Below are positions 37,603 to 42,642 of a stretch of DNA of 42,771 nt, in pieces. The DNA is from a virus. Numbering within the stretch: the stretch's first letter is position 1; each line of letters begins with the position of its first letter. A model generated the notes under the pieces. It had not been told where the DNA came from and did no database searches. It was given only the letters and a program-made list of their open reading frames with translations. The stretch lies in the IMG/VR virus record IMGVR_UViG_3300020472_000057, positions 1 through 42,771 of that record; one strand, 5' to 3'. The translations under genes and the position numbers were made by a program.

Positions 37603-37742
37603 TGATAAGGAATAACGCTAATTGGTATTGGATTGTTGTTAGTTTGTGAAAGTCCCTTGCTATCTCTTATTGCTGCAAATATGTTCAATCCAGTTAACAT
37701 AATTGCAAAGACAGTTAGGAACATATAGTGCTTATAATTCAT
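37599..37742 (-). CDS. Small membrane protein, 47 aa
   Basis: 47 aa with one predicted transmembrane helix (YMFLTVFAIMLTGLNIFAAI, residues 6-25) after a short basic start (MNYKH), and a polar tail rich in Asn, Pro and Ile. Both ends overlap neighbours by ATGA. The QTNNN codons near the C-terminus come from the AAACTAACAACAA motif. Possibly an early inner-membrane effector; not recognised. Confidence 0.5.
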   Translation of the reverse strand: MNYKHYMFLTVFAIMLTGLNIFAAIRDSKGLSQTNNNPIPISVIPYQ

Positions 37743-37858
37743 TCTTCTAATATCCAATATAGTGGGTTATACCATGTACTAATAGTCTCAAAATCTTGAT
37801 ACTCATTATAATACTCATCCTTCAAGATTTCGTTGTAATTAACAGTTAGTGGAGTCAT
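37739..37858 (-). CDS. Small acidic aromatic protein, 39 aa
   Basis: 39 aa, rich in Tyr, Glu and Asp (EILKDEYYNEYQDFETISTW). Its stop overlaps the next ATG (ATGA). It is the first gene after the hairpin and T-run at 37882-37931, so it either escapes that terminator or has a weak promoter of its own in the short gap. No function assigned. Confidence 0.45.
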   Translation of the reverse strand: MTPLTVNYNEILKDEYYNEYQDFETISTWYNPLYWILEE

Positions 37859-37881
37859 AGTTGATGATAATTAATGGGGTT

Positions 37882-37931
37882 AAAAAAATCGCTTTCGCAT
37901 CTCGTTCTGAGAGATTTCAAAGAACTGAGAT
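37882..37931 (-). terminator. Possible terminator or attenuator, hairpin plus T7
   Basis: On the minus strand ATCTC-A-GTTCT pairs with AGAACGAGAT (10 bp, one bulged A; arms 37921-37931 and 37899-37908). GCGAAAGCGA follows, then seven T (37882-37888). The hairpin is ten bases from the T-run, longer than usual, unless the small GC-GAAA-GC hairpin completes it. Confidence 0.45.
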
Positions 37932-37935
37932 ACAA

Positions 37936-38076
37936 TTAACAGGGGTAATATGGATGATGTTCTGATACCTCAACTGCTACTATTTCACCTGTATTGTTAA
38001 ACCATTCCTCTGCAATTTGATATGCTTCAGTATAAGTCTTTGTGAACTGATTAGGGGATGTGAATACAATAAACAT
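37936..38076 (-). CDS. Small protein, 46 aa, unknown
   Basis: 46 aa (MFIVFTSPNQFTKTYTEAYQ; AEEWFNNTGEIVAVEVSE; HHPYYPC). The beta-alpha-beta pattern with an alpha helix carrying Ala-Glu-Trp resembles small cyanophage proteins that I remember as uncharacterised. It lies alone between two terminator-like hairpins, with only 28 bp upstream and no clear promoter there. The Cys at the very end and the HHPYYPC tail are unusual. Confidence 0.55.
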   Translation of the reverse strand: MFIVFTSPNQFTKTYTEAYQIAEEWFNNTGEIVAVEVSEHHPYYPC

Positions 38077-38104
38077 AGCGGGCTAGTTAATAATTAAGAG
38101 CAGT

Positions 38105-38133
38105 AAAAAGAGGTTGGGTGTTATGCAACCTCT
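38105..38133 (-). terminator. Intrinsic terminator spanning a stop codon
   Basis: AGAGGTTG (38126-38133, minus) pairs perfectly with CAACCTCT (38109-38116) around a 9-base loop that contains the stop codon of the 115-aa gene; T5 follows (38105-38109). A textbook intrinsic terminator. Confidence 0.8.
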
Positions 38134-38468
38134 AAGGAATGTGTATCTAATAGTATCATTCCATCAATGAAATCTGTAGTGGTTCCATGATAACTAACGA
38201 ACCATTCAAATTTCTTTTGGAATACTTTGCAACCATACTTAACCTCTTCTAAAATTGCATTTAAGCGAGATTTTGTAGTGTTTGTTTCATAACCACATGA
38301 GTCTAATTTGACTGCGTTGGTGTTATGATCAAGGGTTGCAATTTGATGACCATGTAGATAAACAGAAGAGCAATTTGTTGAATCATTGTAAGAAACAGAG
38401 GTGTTAGATCCTGCCCAGTTGCCCTTATTGGAAAGAGCGAAATTCATTTGCTTTTCAAGTTTTCTCAT
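38121..38468 (-). CDS. Conserved cyanophage protein of unknown function, 115 aa
   Basis: 115 aa. Core pattern: RKLEKQMNFAL, then 'VYLHGHQIATLD', then 'DSCGYETNTTKSRLNAILEEV', then VFQKKFEWFV. I recall the combination 'LHGHxIA ... CGWxTxTTKSRLNAIL ... VFQKxxxW' from small proteins of many T4-like cyanophages, where function is unassigned. The TTKSRLN helix with neighbouring His and Cys could bind nucleic acid, but this is inference. It lies behind a copy of the 34-bp element and ends in a terminator that overlaps its stop, making a self-contained cassette. Confidence 0.8.
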   Translation of the reverse strand: MRKLEKQMNFALSNKGNWAGSNTSVSYNDSTNCSSVYLHGHQIATLDHNTNAVKLDSCGYETNTTKSRLNAILEEVKYGCKVFQKKFEWFVSYHGTTTDFIDGMILLDTHSLEVA

Positions 38469-38488
38469 TTAGATCAAATCAATGCTTA

Positions 38489-38522
38489 CACTATAGGGAC
38501 ACTTTAGGGGGACCAGTTTCTA
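38489..38522 (-). promoter_or_regulatory. 34-bp intergenic element, copy 1
   Basis: On the plus strand it reads CACTATAGGGACAC followed by TTTAGGGGGACCAGTTTCTA. It starts 4 bp after the stop of the 51-aa gene and ends 20 bp before the ATG of the 115-aa gene. On the minus strand it ends CCCTATAGTG, so a -10-like TATAGT lies at the right distance for a short leader. Confidence 0.7.
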
Positions 38523-38526
38523 TAAC

Positions 38527-38682
38527 TTAGGGCTGGCTCACTATGTTATTAACTAGTGGATTATCTTTATCATCATCATTAACACTCTCTTCACCTAAAT
38601 CAGGTTGCTTATGTGTTATAATGATTTTAGCATCTAACTCGCTATTTGTTGCATTTGGGTTTGCAGTTCCTGTGTAAATCAT
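38527..38682 (-). CDS. Small protein of 51 aa, unknown
   Basis: 51 aa. The N-terminal half (MIYTGTANPNATNSELDAKI; IITHKQPDL) is mixed, and the C-terminal half is acidic and probably disordered (GEESVNDDDKDNPLVNN). Its ATG overlaps the stop of the 57-aa gene upstream (ATGA). Its own stop is followed four bases later by the 34-bp element. Unrecognised. Confidence 0.5.
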   Translation of the reverse strand: MIYTGTANPNATNSELDAKIIITHKQPDLGEESVNDDDKDNPLVNNIVSQP

Positions 38683-38852
38683 AAGTAAGAAGTGAGTGAA
38701 TTTAAGGTGTTATGTGTAAATGAACAATGTGTAATCTCTTGCTGAAAAGTATTACTTACCTTATCAATTAGAGTACTGTAACTATTACAATACCACAAAC
38801 CAATTGCATCCTTTATGTTACAATCAGTGATGAGAATCATTCTTTCTTTCAT
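38679..38852 (-). CDS. Small protein of 57 aa, unknown
   Basis: 57 aa (MKERMILITDCNIKDAIGLW start; HCSFTHNTLNSLTSYL end), with three Cys and a Ser/Thr-rich end. GGAGG lies eight bases before the ATG within the tail of the preceding gene (GGAGGTTAACA), so the SD doubles as that gene's last codons. Coupled at both ends by overlaps. No family recognised. Confidence 0.55.
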   Translation of the reverse strand: MKERMILITDCNIKDAIGLWYCNSYSTLIDKVSNTFQQEITHCSFTHNTLNSLTSYL

Positions 38853-38854
38853 TG

Positions 38855-39112
38855 TTAACCTCCGAGTGAGAATTGTGGTTGCTCAAGTATAATATCTCTG
38901 ACTCTTTCTCTATCTAATGTATCACCTCCACCCCATTCATATGTAACATTAAACCAGCGTCCATTATTACTTTCTGCCTCTTGTATTCTCTTTCGATATA
39001 CTTTAAAGGCAAGCATTATGTCATTCATTGTTAAACCTTTAATAGGATAAAGATCACTATCAGGGTTATAGAAATCATAGACATAATTGTAGAATTCATT
39101 TAAACTGTTCAT
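38855..39112 (-). CDS. Conserved small cyanophage protein, 85 aa
   Basis: 85 aa with 'LTMNDIMLAFKVYRKRIQEAE' (helical) and 'WGGGDTLDRERVRDIILEQ' near the C-terminus. The pattern TMNDIMxAFxxY ... WGGGDxxDREWVRDIIL is one I recall from small T4-like cyanophage proteins of unknown function, so this is a confident gene call. GGAGG nine bases before the ATG. Its Gly-Gly end is encoded by the SD of the next gene. The conserved DREWVRD-like helix could be a protein-protein contact; function not assigned. Confidence 0.8.
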   Translation of the reverse strand: MNSLNEFYNYVYDFYNPDSDLYPIKGLTMNDIMLAFKVYRKRIQEAESNNGRWFNVTYEWGGGDTLDRERVRDIILEQPQFSLGG

Positions 39113-39117
39113 GGTAA

Positions 39118-39339
39118 TTAGCCTCCGATTGTTGTTAGTTTGGTTAGTGAAATAAGGATTAAGAATGATAACATTATTACTACATCATGTGCCTTAGTTC
39201 TTATAAAGAATGGTATGCTTATTATGTTAGCAATTAGATGCATAAATGCCCCTAATGTTGCTGATACATGTAACACAATAAAATAGGCAGTAACTATCAG
39301 GAATGATCCGATAATTCTGCCTGTTGTTAATAGTTTCAT
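39118..39339 (-). CDS. Small integral membrane protein, 73 aa
   Basis: 73 aa with two to three predicted transmembrane helices (about 8-25, 27-46 and 50-66) separated by a basic loop (FIRTKAHD). Overlaps the previous gene by ATGA. The end KLTTIGG is encoded by AAACTAACAACAATCGGAGG, which supplies the SD of the next gene. Similar small membrane proteins occur in cyanomyophages. It may act in the host membrane during takeover; no motif defines its role, and no holin-type signature is evident. Confidence 0.7.
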   Translation of the reverse strand: MKLLTTGRIIGSFLIVTAYFIVLHVSATLGAFMHLIANIISIPFFIRTKAHDVVIMLSFLILISLTKLTTIGG

Positions 39340-39464
39340 TGTGAAAGATCTTCAAAACGTTGATAACAGATTTTCTCTCTATCTTCAGGACTAAGTGTTG
39401 GAAACTCTTCGCAAACTTCATCCCATAGATTCTCAAGAATGATCTCATTGTTTAGTGAACTCAT
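39336..39464 (-). CDS. Small acidic helical protein, 42 aa
   Basis: 42 aa (MSSLNNEIILENLWDEVCEE; FPTLSPEDREKICYQRFEDL). Two predicted helices separated by F-P-T-L-S-P, a helix-turn-helix-like layout but too short and too acidic to call DNA-binding. GGAGA lies eight bases before the ATG. Its stop overlaps the next ATG. The 'EEFPxLxxEDRxKxxxxRFEDLS' pattern resembles other small cyanophage proteins. Confidence 0.6.
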   Translation of the reverse strand: MSSLNNEIILENLWDEVCEEFPTLSPEDREKICYQRFEDLSQ

Positions 39465-39475
39465 TGTTAGTCTCC

Positions 39476-39670
39476 TTAGTAAGATGAACGGAATAGTTGA
39501 TAGATAACATCAAGGGTATCTTTACATTCAGATGTGTAATCGTCATGGTCTTGATACTCACTTAAGGCACGATCTATGAGATCCCATTGATCATCAGTGA
39601 AGAAATCTCTAACAGTGTTAAGATCTTTGTGGGCAATTTGCTTGCCGTTGACTTCAAATTTGAGTGACAT
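39476..39670 (-). CDS. Small acidic protein of 64 aa
   Basis: 64 aa. A beta hairpin start (MSLKFEVNGKQIAHKDLNTV) precedes a helix-rich acidic part (FFTDDQWDLIDRALSEYQDH). It ends YQLFRSSY. It is the first gene after the second copy of the 34-bp element and its long hairpin, so its leader is about 80 bases and structured. Function unknown; the length and composition fit small cyanophage early proteins. Confidence 0.65.
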   Translation of the reverse strand: MSLKFEVNGKQIAHKDLNTVRDFFTDDQWDLIDRALSEYQDHDDYTSECKDTLDVIYQLFRSSY

Positions 39671-39698
39671 AATATAGTGAATTAAAAAACTGTTTGTC

Positions 39699-39749
39699 GG
39701 GACTGTTGAGGAGTCGAACTCTGCTTAGGGCAGCATCCTCAACAGTCCC
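39699..39749 (-). other. 14-bp perfect hairpin with tRNA-like loop, after element copy 2
   Basis: GGGACTGTTGAGGA (39736-39749, minus) pairs perfectly with TCCTCAACAGTCCC (39699-39712). The 23-base loop contains CTGC-CCTAA-GCAG and GAGTTCGACTC, the latter like a tRNA T-arm. It begins 2 bp from the 34-bp element, whose GTCCC could instead pair with the hairpin's GGGAC. No T-run follows, so it is not an intrinsic terminator. Confidence 0.7.
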
Positions 39750-39751
39750 TT

Positions 39752-39785
39752 CACTATAGGGACACTTTAGGGGGACCAGTTACTA
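39752..39785 (-). promoter_or_regulatory. 34-bp intergenic element, copy 2
   Basis: Identical to copy 1 except for one base (GTTACTA for GTTTCTA, plus strand). It begins 16 bp after the stop of the 46-aa gene and is followed at once by the 14-bp hairpin. It precedes a six-gene run rather than a single gene. Confidence 0.7.
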
Positions 39786-39801
39786 TAACCTAGCAGGCTA
39801 A

Positions 39802-39942
39802 TTAAAACTTAGCATTAACACTAATTACCCTTGCATTTGGATTACGTGCTAATGCAACTTCTCTTGCTTCTTGATAATTAACAGCATGAACTTCTTCAGT
39901 AAAAACTTGACCTCCAACATACAATTTGACTTCAATTAACAT
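39802..39942 (-). CDS. Small beta-rich protein, 46 aa
   Basis: 46 aa (MLIEVKLYVGGQVFTEEVHA; VNYQEAREVALARNPNARVI). Strand-strand-helix-strand pattern, as in very small ferredoxin-like folds. GGAGG lies seven bases before the ATG. The ATG overlaps the preceding stop by one base (TAATG). The 'A-x-x-x-A-L-A-R-N-P-x-A-x-V' helix-strand motif resembles small phage proteins with no assigned role. Confidence 0.65.
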   Translation of the reverse strand: MLIEVKLYVGGQVFTEEVHAVNYQEAREVALARNPNARVISVNAKF

Positions 39943-40115
39943 TAGTTTGCCTCCGAAAGATTCCAGTTTTGTTTGTTAATGGACTTGCCACAATATTGGC
40001 AGGTTAATGCACTCCAACTAAAGTGAAATACAGTAGCAGGTGCAGTACAATAGGGACAAACTATTGCTTTCCCATTATTACCTGCCCTTGTGCGATTGTT
40101 GACCTTAGTTATCAT
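39942..40115 (-). CDS. Zinc-ribbon protein, 57 aa
   Basis: 57 aa. Two CxxC knuckles, CPYC (about 20-23) and CQYC (about 39-42), separated by 'TVFHFSWSALT', with a basic N-terminus (MITKVNNRTRAGNNGKAIV). The pattern 'KV-NNKxRxGxxGKxIVCPxC ... HFSWSALTCQxC' recalls a zinc-ribbon protein widespread in T4-like cyanophages. Zinc ribbons of this size usually bind nucleic acid or a polymerase subunit; a transcription role is plausible but unproven. It starts at the base before the upstream stop and ends overlapping the next start. Confidence 0.8.
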   Translation of the reverse strand: MITKVNNRTRAGNNGKAIVCPYCTAPATVFHFSWSALTCQYCGKSINKQNWNLSEAN

Positions 40116-40376
40116 TTAGTCCTCCCATTCTGGTTCAGGTTGTTTACTCTGAGCAGCTTCAACTTTAGAATAGAAGTTATCAACTGCTCCTTCTAATGTT
40201 TCAAAGATACTATCAACATCTTTCTGAAATTGATCCTCTTCATTGTATTCATCATTACCTTGCATTGCACCTTCTAAAATGTAAAGAATAGTTGCAATTT
40301 GTCCCTCAGTTAGTGTTACATCATAAGGACGATTAAGATCTTCTGCTATACTTGGGTTGAATGATTGTTTAGTCAT
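40116..40376 (-). CDS. Small acidic protein, 86 aa
   Basis: 86 aa, strongly acidic, mostly helical (YDVTLTEGQIATILYILEGA; FQKDVDSIFETLEGAVDNFY), ending in a Pro/Glu/Trp tail (QPEPEWED). AGGAGG lies upstream of the ATG (spacing about 11). Acidic helical early proteins can mimic DNA or bind host factors, but nothing in the sequence proves this. The stop abuts the next ATG. Confidence 0.65.
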   Translation of the reverse strand: MTKQSFNPSIAEDLNRPYDVTLTEGQIATILYILEGAMQGNDEYNEEDQFQKDVDSIFETLEGAVDNFYSKVEAAQSKQPEPEWED

Positions 40377-40380
40377 TGTG

Positions 40381-40581
40381 TTAATTAACCTCCTGAATTG
40401 TGTCCCATACTTTAATATAGCATGATAACCAATCTTCTTGCTCCGATGTTAATTTCTCATAACAATCCATGTCTTGATGATTGATACTTTCATGGAGCAA
40501 TTCATCAGCAGAGATATGTTCTAGGTCATGTAATGTGCAGTAATCTCTTAACACATTAGAAAGAAAATCAATTTTGTTCAT
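40381..40581 (-). CDS. Small acidic protein, 66 aa
   Basis: 66 aa. Helical, acidic, with 'RDYCTLHDLEHISADELLHE' followed by 'LTSEQEDWLSCYIKVWDTIQ'. The LTxEQxDWLSxxIxxW segment resembles a recurrent pattern in small cyanophage proteins. GGAGG precedes the ATG by ten bases (GGAGGCAAACTAACA). Part of the five-gene run 40993-39802. Function unknown. Confidence 0.65.
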   Translation of the reverse strand: MNKIDFLSNVLRDYCTLHDLEHISADELLHESINHQDMDCYEKLTSEQEDWLSCYIKVWDTIQEVN

Positions 40582-40600
40582 TGTTAGTTTGCCTCCTTAA

Positions 40601-40993
40601 TTAGCGTAAGTAAAGATAACCGCCAGCCCAATCTGTAAAGTTTGGGTTATGCAATCTTTGTCTATCTGATATAATCCTTAGATCATATCTAACAATCTTT
40701 GCAGGTGATTTCCATGATGCAGGTTTATAAACTTCACCTGTTTTCTTATCAATGAAAGCATGAACACCTTGACTCCATTCTTTACCATTAGAGTCAATAT
40801 CTGTGCCAACTATCTTAATATATTTCCTACCAAATTCCATCTTAAATGTTTTATCACTAGATGAATTAGGATAGGATTGTTGATAGTTTTCCTCAAGAGT
40901 TCTGCATAATTGCCACACCCACTTTTCAATCTTTTGATCTAAAGTGAGTTTTTCTTCTGGAAATACTGCGATGGTTGGGATTGCTGTTGTCAT
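40601..40993 (-). CDS. Conserved cyanophage protein, 130 aa
   Basis: 130 aa. N-terminal helix (DQKIEKWVWQLCRTLEENYQ), then a beta sheet with 'YIKIVGTDIDSNGKEWSQGVHAFID', then 'KKTGEVYKPASWKSPAKIVRYDLR', ending 'DWAGGYLYLR'. The 'VHAFVDKKTGDVYKPASWKxPAKxVRYxL ... DWAGGYLY' core is familiar from many T4-like cyanophages, where it is uncharacterised. The fold looks small alpha/beta, non-enzymatic. First gene after the terminator at 41019-41041, so it needs its own promoter, which I could not find in the 25-bp gap. Confidence 0.8.
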   Translation of the reverse strand: MTTAIPTIAVFPEEKLTLDQKIEKWVWQLCRTLEENYQQSYPNSSSDKTFKMEFGRKYIKIVGTDIDSNGKEWSQGVHAFIDKKTGEVYKPASWKSPAKIVRYDLRIISDRQRLHNPNFTDWAGGYLYLR

Positions 40994-41018
40994 AATGAAT
41001 TAGGGGTGAATTGTTAAT

Positions 41019-41041
41019 AAAAAGGACAGTAATTACTGTCC
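41019..41041 (-). terminator. Intrinsic terminator, palindrome over a stop codon
   Basis: An 18-bp perfect palindrome (41024-41041: GGACAG, TAATTA, CTGTCC) followed on the minus strand by T5. It overlaps the last codons and stop of the 53-aa gene. The G+C-rich arms with a 6-base loop and T-run make a strong intrinsic terminator. Confidence 0.8.
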
Positions 41042-41194
41042 GTTGGTGTATGAACCCATCACACATTCTCCGTAACGAACTTCGGCATAACCGTATTCTT
41101 CAGAGAGATCTAAACATAAACCCCAACACTCATCAAGGTTAACAAATGAGGAGTTCTCATAAGGTGCGGATGGACAATGAACTGAATATCTCAT
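41033..41194 (-). CDS. Small Cys-containing protein, 53 aa
   Basis: 53 aa (MRYSVHCPSAPYENSSFVNL; DECWGLCLDLSEEYGYAEVR; YGECVMGSYTNGQ). Four Cys (positions 7, 23, 27 and 44) could bind a metal, but spacing fits no zinc motif I know. A helix with strand-forming ends; 'Y-A-E-V-R-Y-G' precedes the C-terminus. Single-gene cassette: element copy 3 lies 20 bp upstream of the ATG, and the terminator overlaps its stop. Confidence 0.6.
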   Translation of the reverse strand: MRYSVHCPSAPYENSSFVNLDECWGLCLDLSEEYGYAEVRYGECVMGSYTNGQ

Positions 41195-41214
41195 TTTATT
41201 TTAAATCGTGATTA

Positions 41215-41248
41215 CACTATAGGGACACTTTAGGGGGACCAGTTTCTA
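41215..41248 (-). promoter_or_regulatory. 34-bp intergenic element, copy 3
   Basis: Identical to copy 1 over the whole 34 bp. Its first bases on the minus strand (TAG) are the stop codon of the 299-aa gene, so the element begins exactly at the gene's end. The next ATG is 20 bp beyond. Confidence 0.75.
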
Positions 41249-42145
41249 ATACCTAGCACGATTAAAGTTATGATAAGAAAATGTTCTTCTATCTACTATC
41301 TTAAATGTACCAAACTTATTAGACATTACATAACCTTCATGGTCAACATTACGTCCCTCTATTGTACATTCTAAATCATCATCTGGATGGAGATAGCAAA
41401 ACATATCCATCTTAATTGTCTCTACTAATTTCCACAAACGTAACACATTTATGTCGATAGAGTTATAGTGGGCCAGTGAATCTAAAGTAAGATCATCAAC
41501 TTCTAATCCTTCACGAATACAAGTATTAATTTGCTTTTTGAGTTTATTAACTATACTTTGCTCAGGAAATTCGCACATTGTTGCAATTTGTTTCGCAAAA
41601 TTGCATATGTCTTGAATATCATCTAAGTGAGGTGATATTCTTACTTTAGGTTGAATGAATACAACATCAAGTGTATCATTTAACCGAGATTGTATAGGTT
41701 GAGATACTGCATCCCTCAAATCTTTAGCTGCAAAGTATTCAGTATGAGGTGCAATTATAATCTCAGTATCAATAATCTCAGGAAACTTATACGTTATGGT
41801 ATTAGCGCAGTAAGTAGAATCGCCACCAAAACCGATGAAATCACCTTGGTAGATGTTATCAGTACGAGGTAAGTAATCAAGGCAATGATGAAGAATCTCT
41901 GCCACTTTTCCCTGATGATTGTTATCAATTTGCTGATGGGATTCGTTGATCTTAATTTTGATTTTGTTGAAGACACTTTTAGTTCCTACGAAGAAATTAC
42001 CAGTTGAAGGATTACGTCCCCAAACTATTGCTGGAGAACCATCAATTTTGACTGATACATTACCATCTGAAGTGAACCAATTAAGCACACTTAAATCACC
42101 ATTAAGGACTGAATCTTCAGGATGTTCGAGATGCAAATTTTTCAT
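41246..42145 (-). CDS. Putative nucleotidyltransferase/ligase-like protein, 299 aa
   Basis: 299 aa. K33-x-D-G36 in NVSVKIDGSPAIVWGRNP looks like motif I of the DNA/RNA ligase and capping-enzyme superfamily. 'NIYQGDFIGFGG' (~97-108) looks like motif III with Asp for Glu. 'DHEGYVMSNKFGTFKIVD' (~268-285) looks like motifs IV (EGYV) and V (FKIV). Order and spacing fit. I associate the family with a cyanophage protein of unknown function (possibly DUF6267; not verified). If active it would bind a nucleotide covalently through Lys33; joining or repairing RNA or DNA is an inference. The last Lys of motif V (KxK) is missing, so activity may be lost or altered. The stop is inside element copy 3. Confidence 0.6.
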   Translation of the reverse strand: MKNLHLEHPEDSVLNGDLSVLNWFTSDGNVSVKIDGSPAIVWGRNPSTGNFFVGTKSVFNKIKIKINESHQQIDNNHQGKVAEILHHCLDYLPRTDNIYQGDFIGFGGDSTYCANTITYKFPEIIDTEIIIAPHTEYFAAKDLRDAVSQPIQSRLNDTLDVVFIQPKVRISPHLDDIQDICNFAKQIATMCEFPEQSIVNKLKKQINTCIREGLEVDDLTLDSLAHYNSIDINVLRLWKLVETIKMDMFCYLHPDDDLECTIEGRNVDHEGYVMSNKFGTFKIVDRRTFSYHNFNRARY

Positions 42146-42174
42146 AATAAATCAATCAATGTGTATAATAGCAT

Positions 42175-42198
42175 AAAAAATCCCCATGAAAGGGGATT
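42175..42198 (-). terminator. Intrinsic terminator after the 95-aa gene
   Basis: AATCCCC (42192-42198, minus) pairs perfectly with GGGGATT around TTTCAT; T-run at 42175-42180. It ends the transcript of the 95-aa gene and lies 30 bp ahead of the ligase-like gene. Confidence 0.85.
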
Positions 42199-42207
42199 AA
42201 TGTGCAG

Positions 42208-42495
42208 TTATTTAATTGCCACTCTTTCAGGTACATTAAGACTTAAATTCTGTAGAATGTTTACTACAAATGCCTCAAGATAGATGAGTGGAAGAATAAC
42301 AAAGTCAAGTCCTCTTAATTCAGTGAATTTAGGATTTGCTTTAGTTTCTGTTACTTCGGGCATAACTTTTGCAGAACGAGTAACTTTATTTACTCTTTTT
42401 GCTGGAGTTGTAGACACTTTTGTAACAGATGTTGGCGACTTTTTAATAGTTGCGGTTGCAGATTTGGTTGCTGATGAACGTCTGCGAGTTGCCAT
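42208..42495 (-). CDS. Basic Ser/Thr/Lys-rich tail protein with hydrophobic C-terminus, 95 aa
   Basis: 95 aa from MATRRRSSATKSATATIKKS. An earlier in-frame ATG (to 42552) would lie inside the structured element and is rejected. Residues 1-50 are disordered and strongly basic, histone-tail-like (Lys/Arg/Ser/Thr/Pro). Residues 58-95 contain a conserved-looking 'LDFVILPLIYLEAFVVNILQ', possibly a membrane-associated helix. Basic low-complexity plus hydrophobic helix could link nucleic acid to the membrane, but no family is recognised. It forms a cassette with element copy 4 upstream and a terminator downstream. Confidence 0.6.
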   Translation of the reverse strand: MATRRRSSATKSATATIKKSPTSVTKVSTTPAKRVNKVTRSAKVMPEVTETKANPKFTELRGLDFVILPLIYLEAFVVNILQNLSLNVPERVAIK

Positions 42496-42520
42496 ATTTG
42501 TTAAAAAGTAAAGTGAAAAG

Positions 42521-42611
42521 GTGAGGGACTCAAATCCCAGATGTCTGACCATATCTTAGTAGGATAACCCCACAAATGGTCTCAGGGATGGGCATTTGAC
42601 TTGACCCTCAC
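42521..42611 (-). other. Structured RNA-like element after element copy 4
   Basis: Nested pairings on the minus strand: GTGAGGG with CCCTCAC (42605-42611 and 42521-42527); TCAAAT-G-CCC with GGGATTTGA; GACCAT with ATGGTC (42576-42581 and 42547-42552); GTGGG with CCTAC (42569-42573 and 42559-42563, one G-T). The outer stem starts in the last bases of the 34-bp element. The 7-bp outer stem resembles a tRNA acceptor, but the T-arm is not canonical. Confidence 0.6.
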
Positions 42612-42642
42612 TATAAGGACACTTTAGGGGGACCAGTTTCTA
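42609..42642 (-). promoter_or_regulatory. 34-bp intergenic element, copy 4
   Basis: One base differs from copy 1 (CACTATAAGGAC for CACTATAGGGAC, plus strand). It begins directly after the TGA of the 36-aa gene. It leads into the structured element and then the 95-aa gene. Confidence 0.75.

Noticed and set aside
39699-39749. Possible tRNA (7-bp acceptor-like stem, T-arm-like GAGTTCGACTC)
   Set aside because: The stem runs 14 bp without break, there is no D-arm, the anticodon-like loop lacks the usual T33, and the total length is only about 50 bases.
42521-42611. Possible class II tRNA
   Set aside because: GTGAGGG/CCCTCAC is a good acceptor stem, but no 5-bp T-stem precedes the 3' strand and no proper anticodon arm forms.
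38489-42642. CACTATAGGGA in the 34-bp element equals the core of the T7 RNA polymerase promoter
   Set aside because: The upstream TAATACGACT half is absent, the genes lie on the other strand, and no T7-type polymerase is expected in a T4-like phage. Treated as coincidence.
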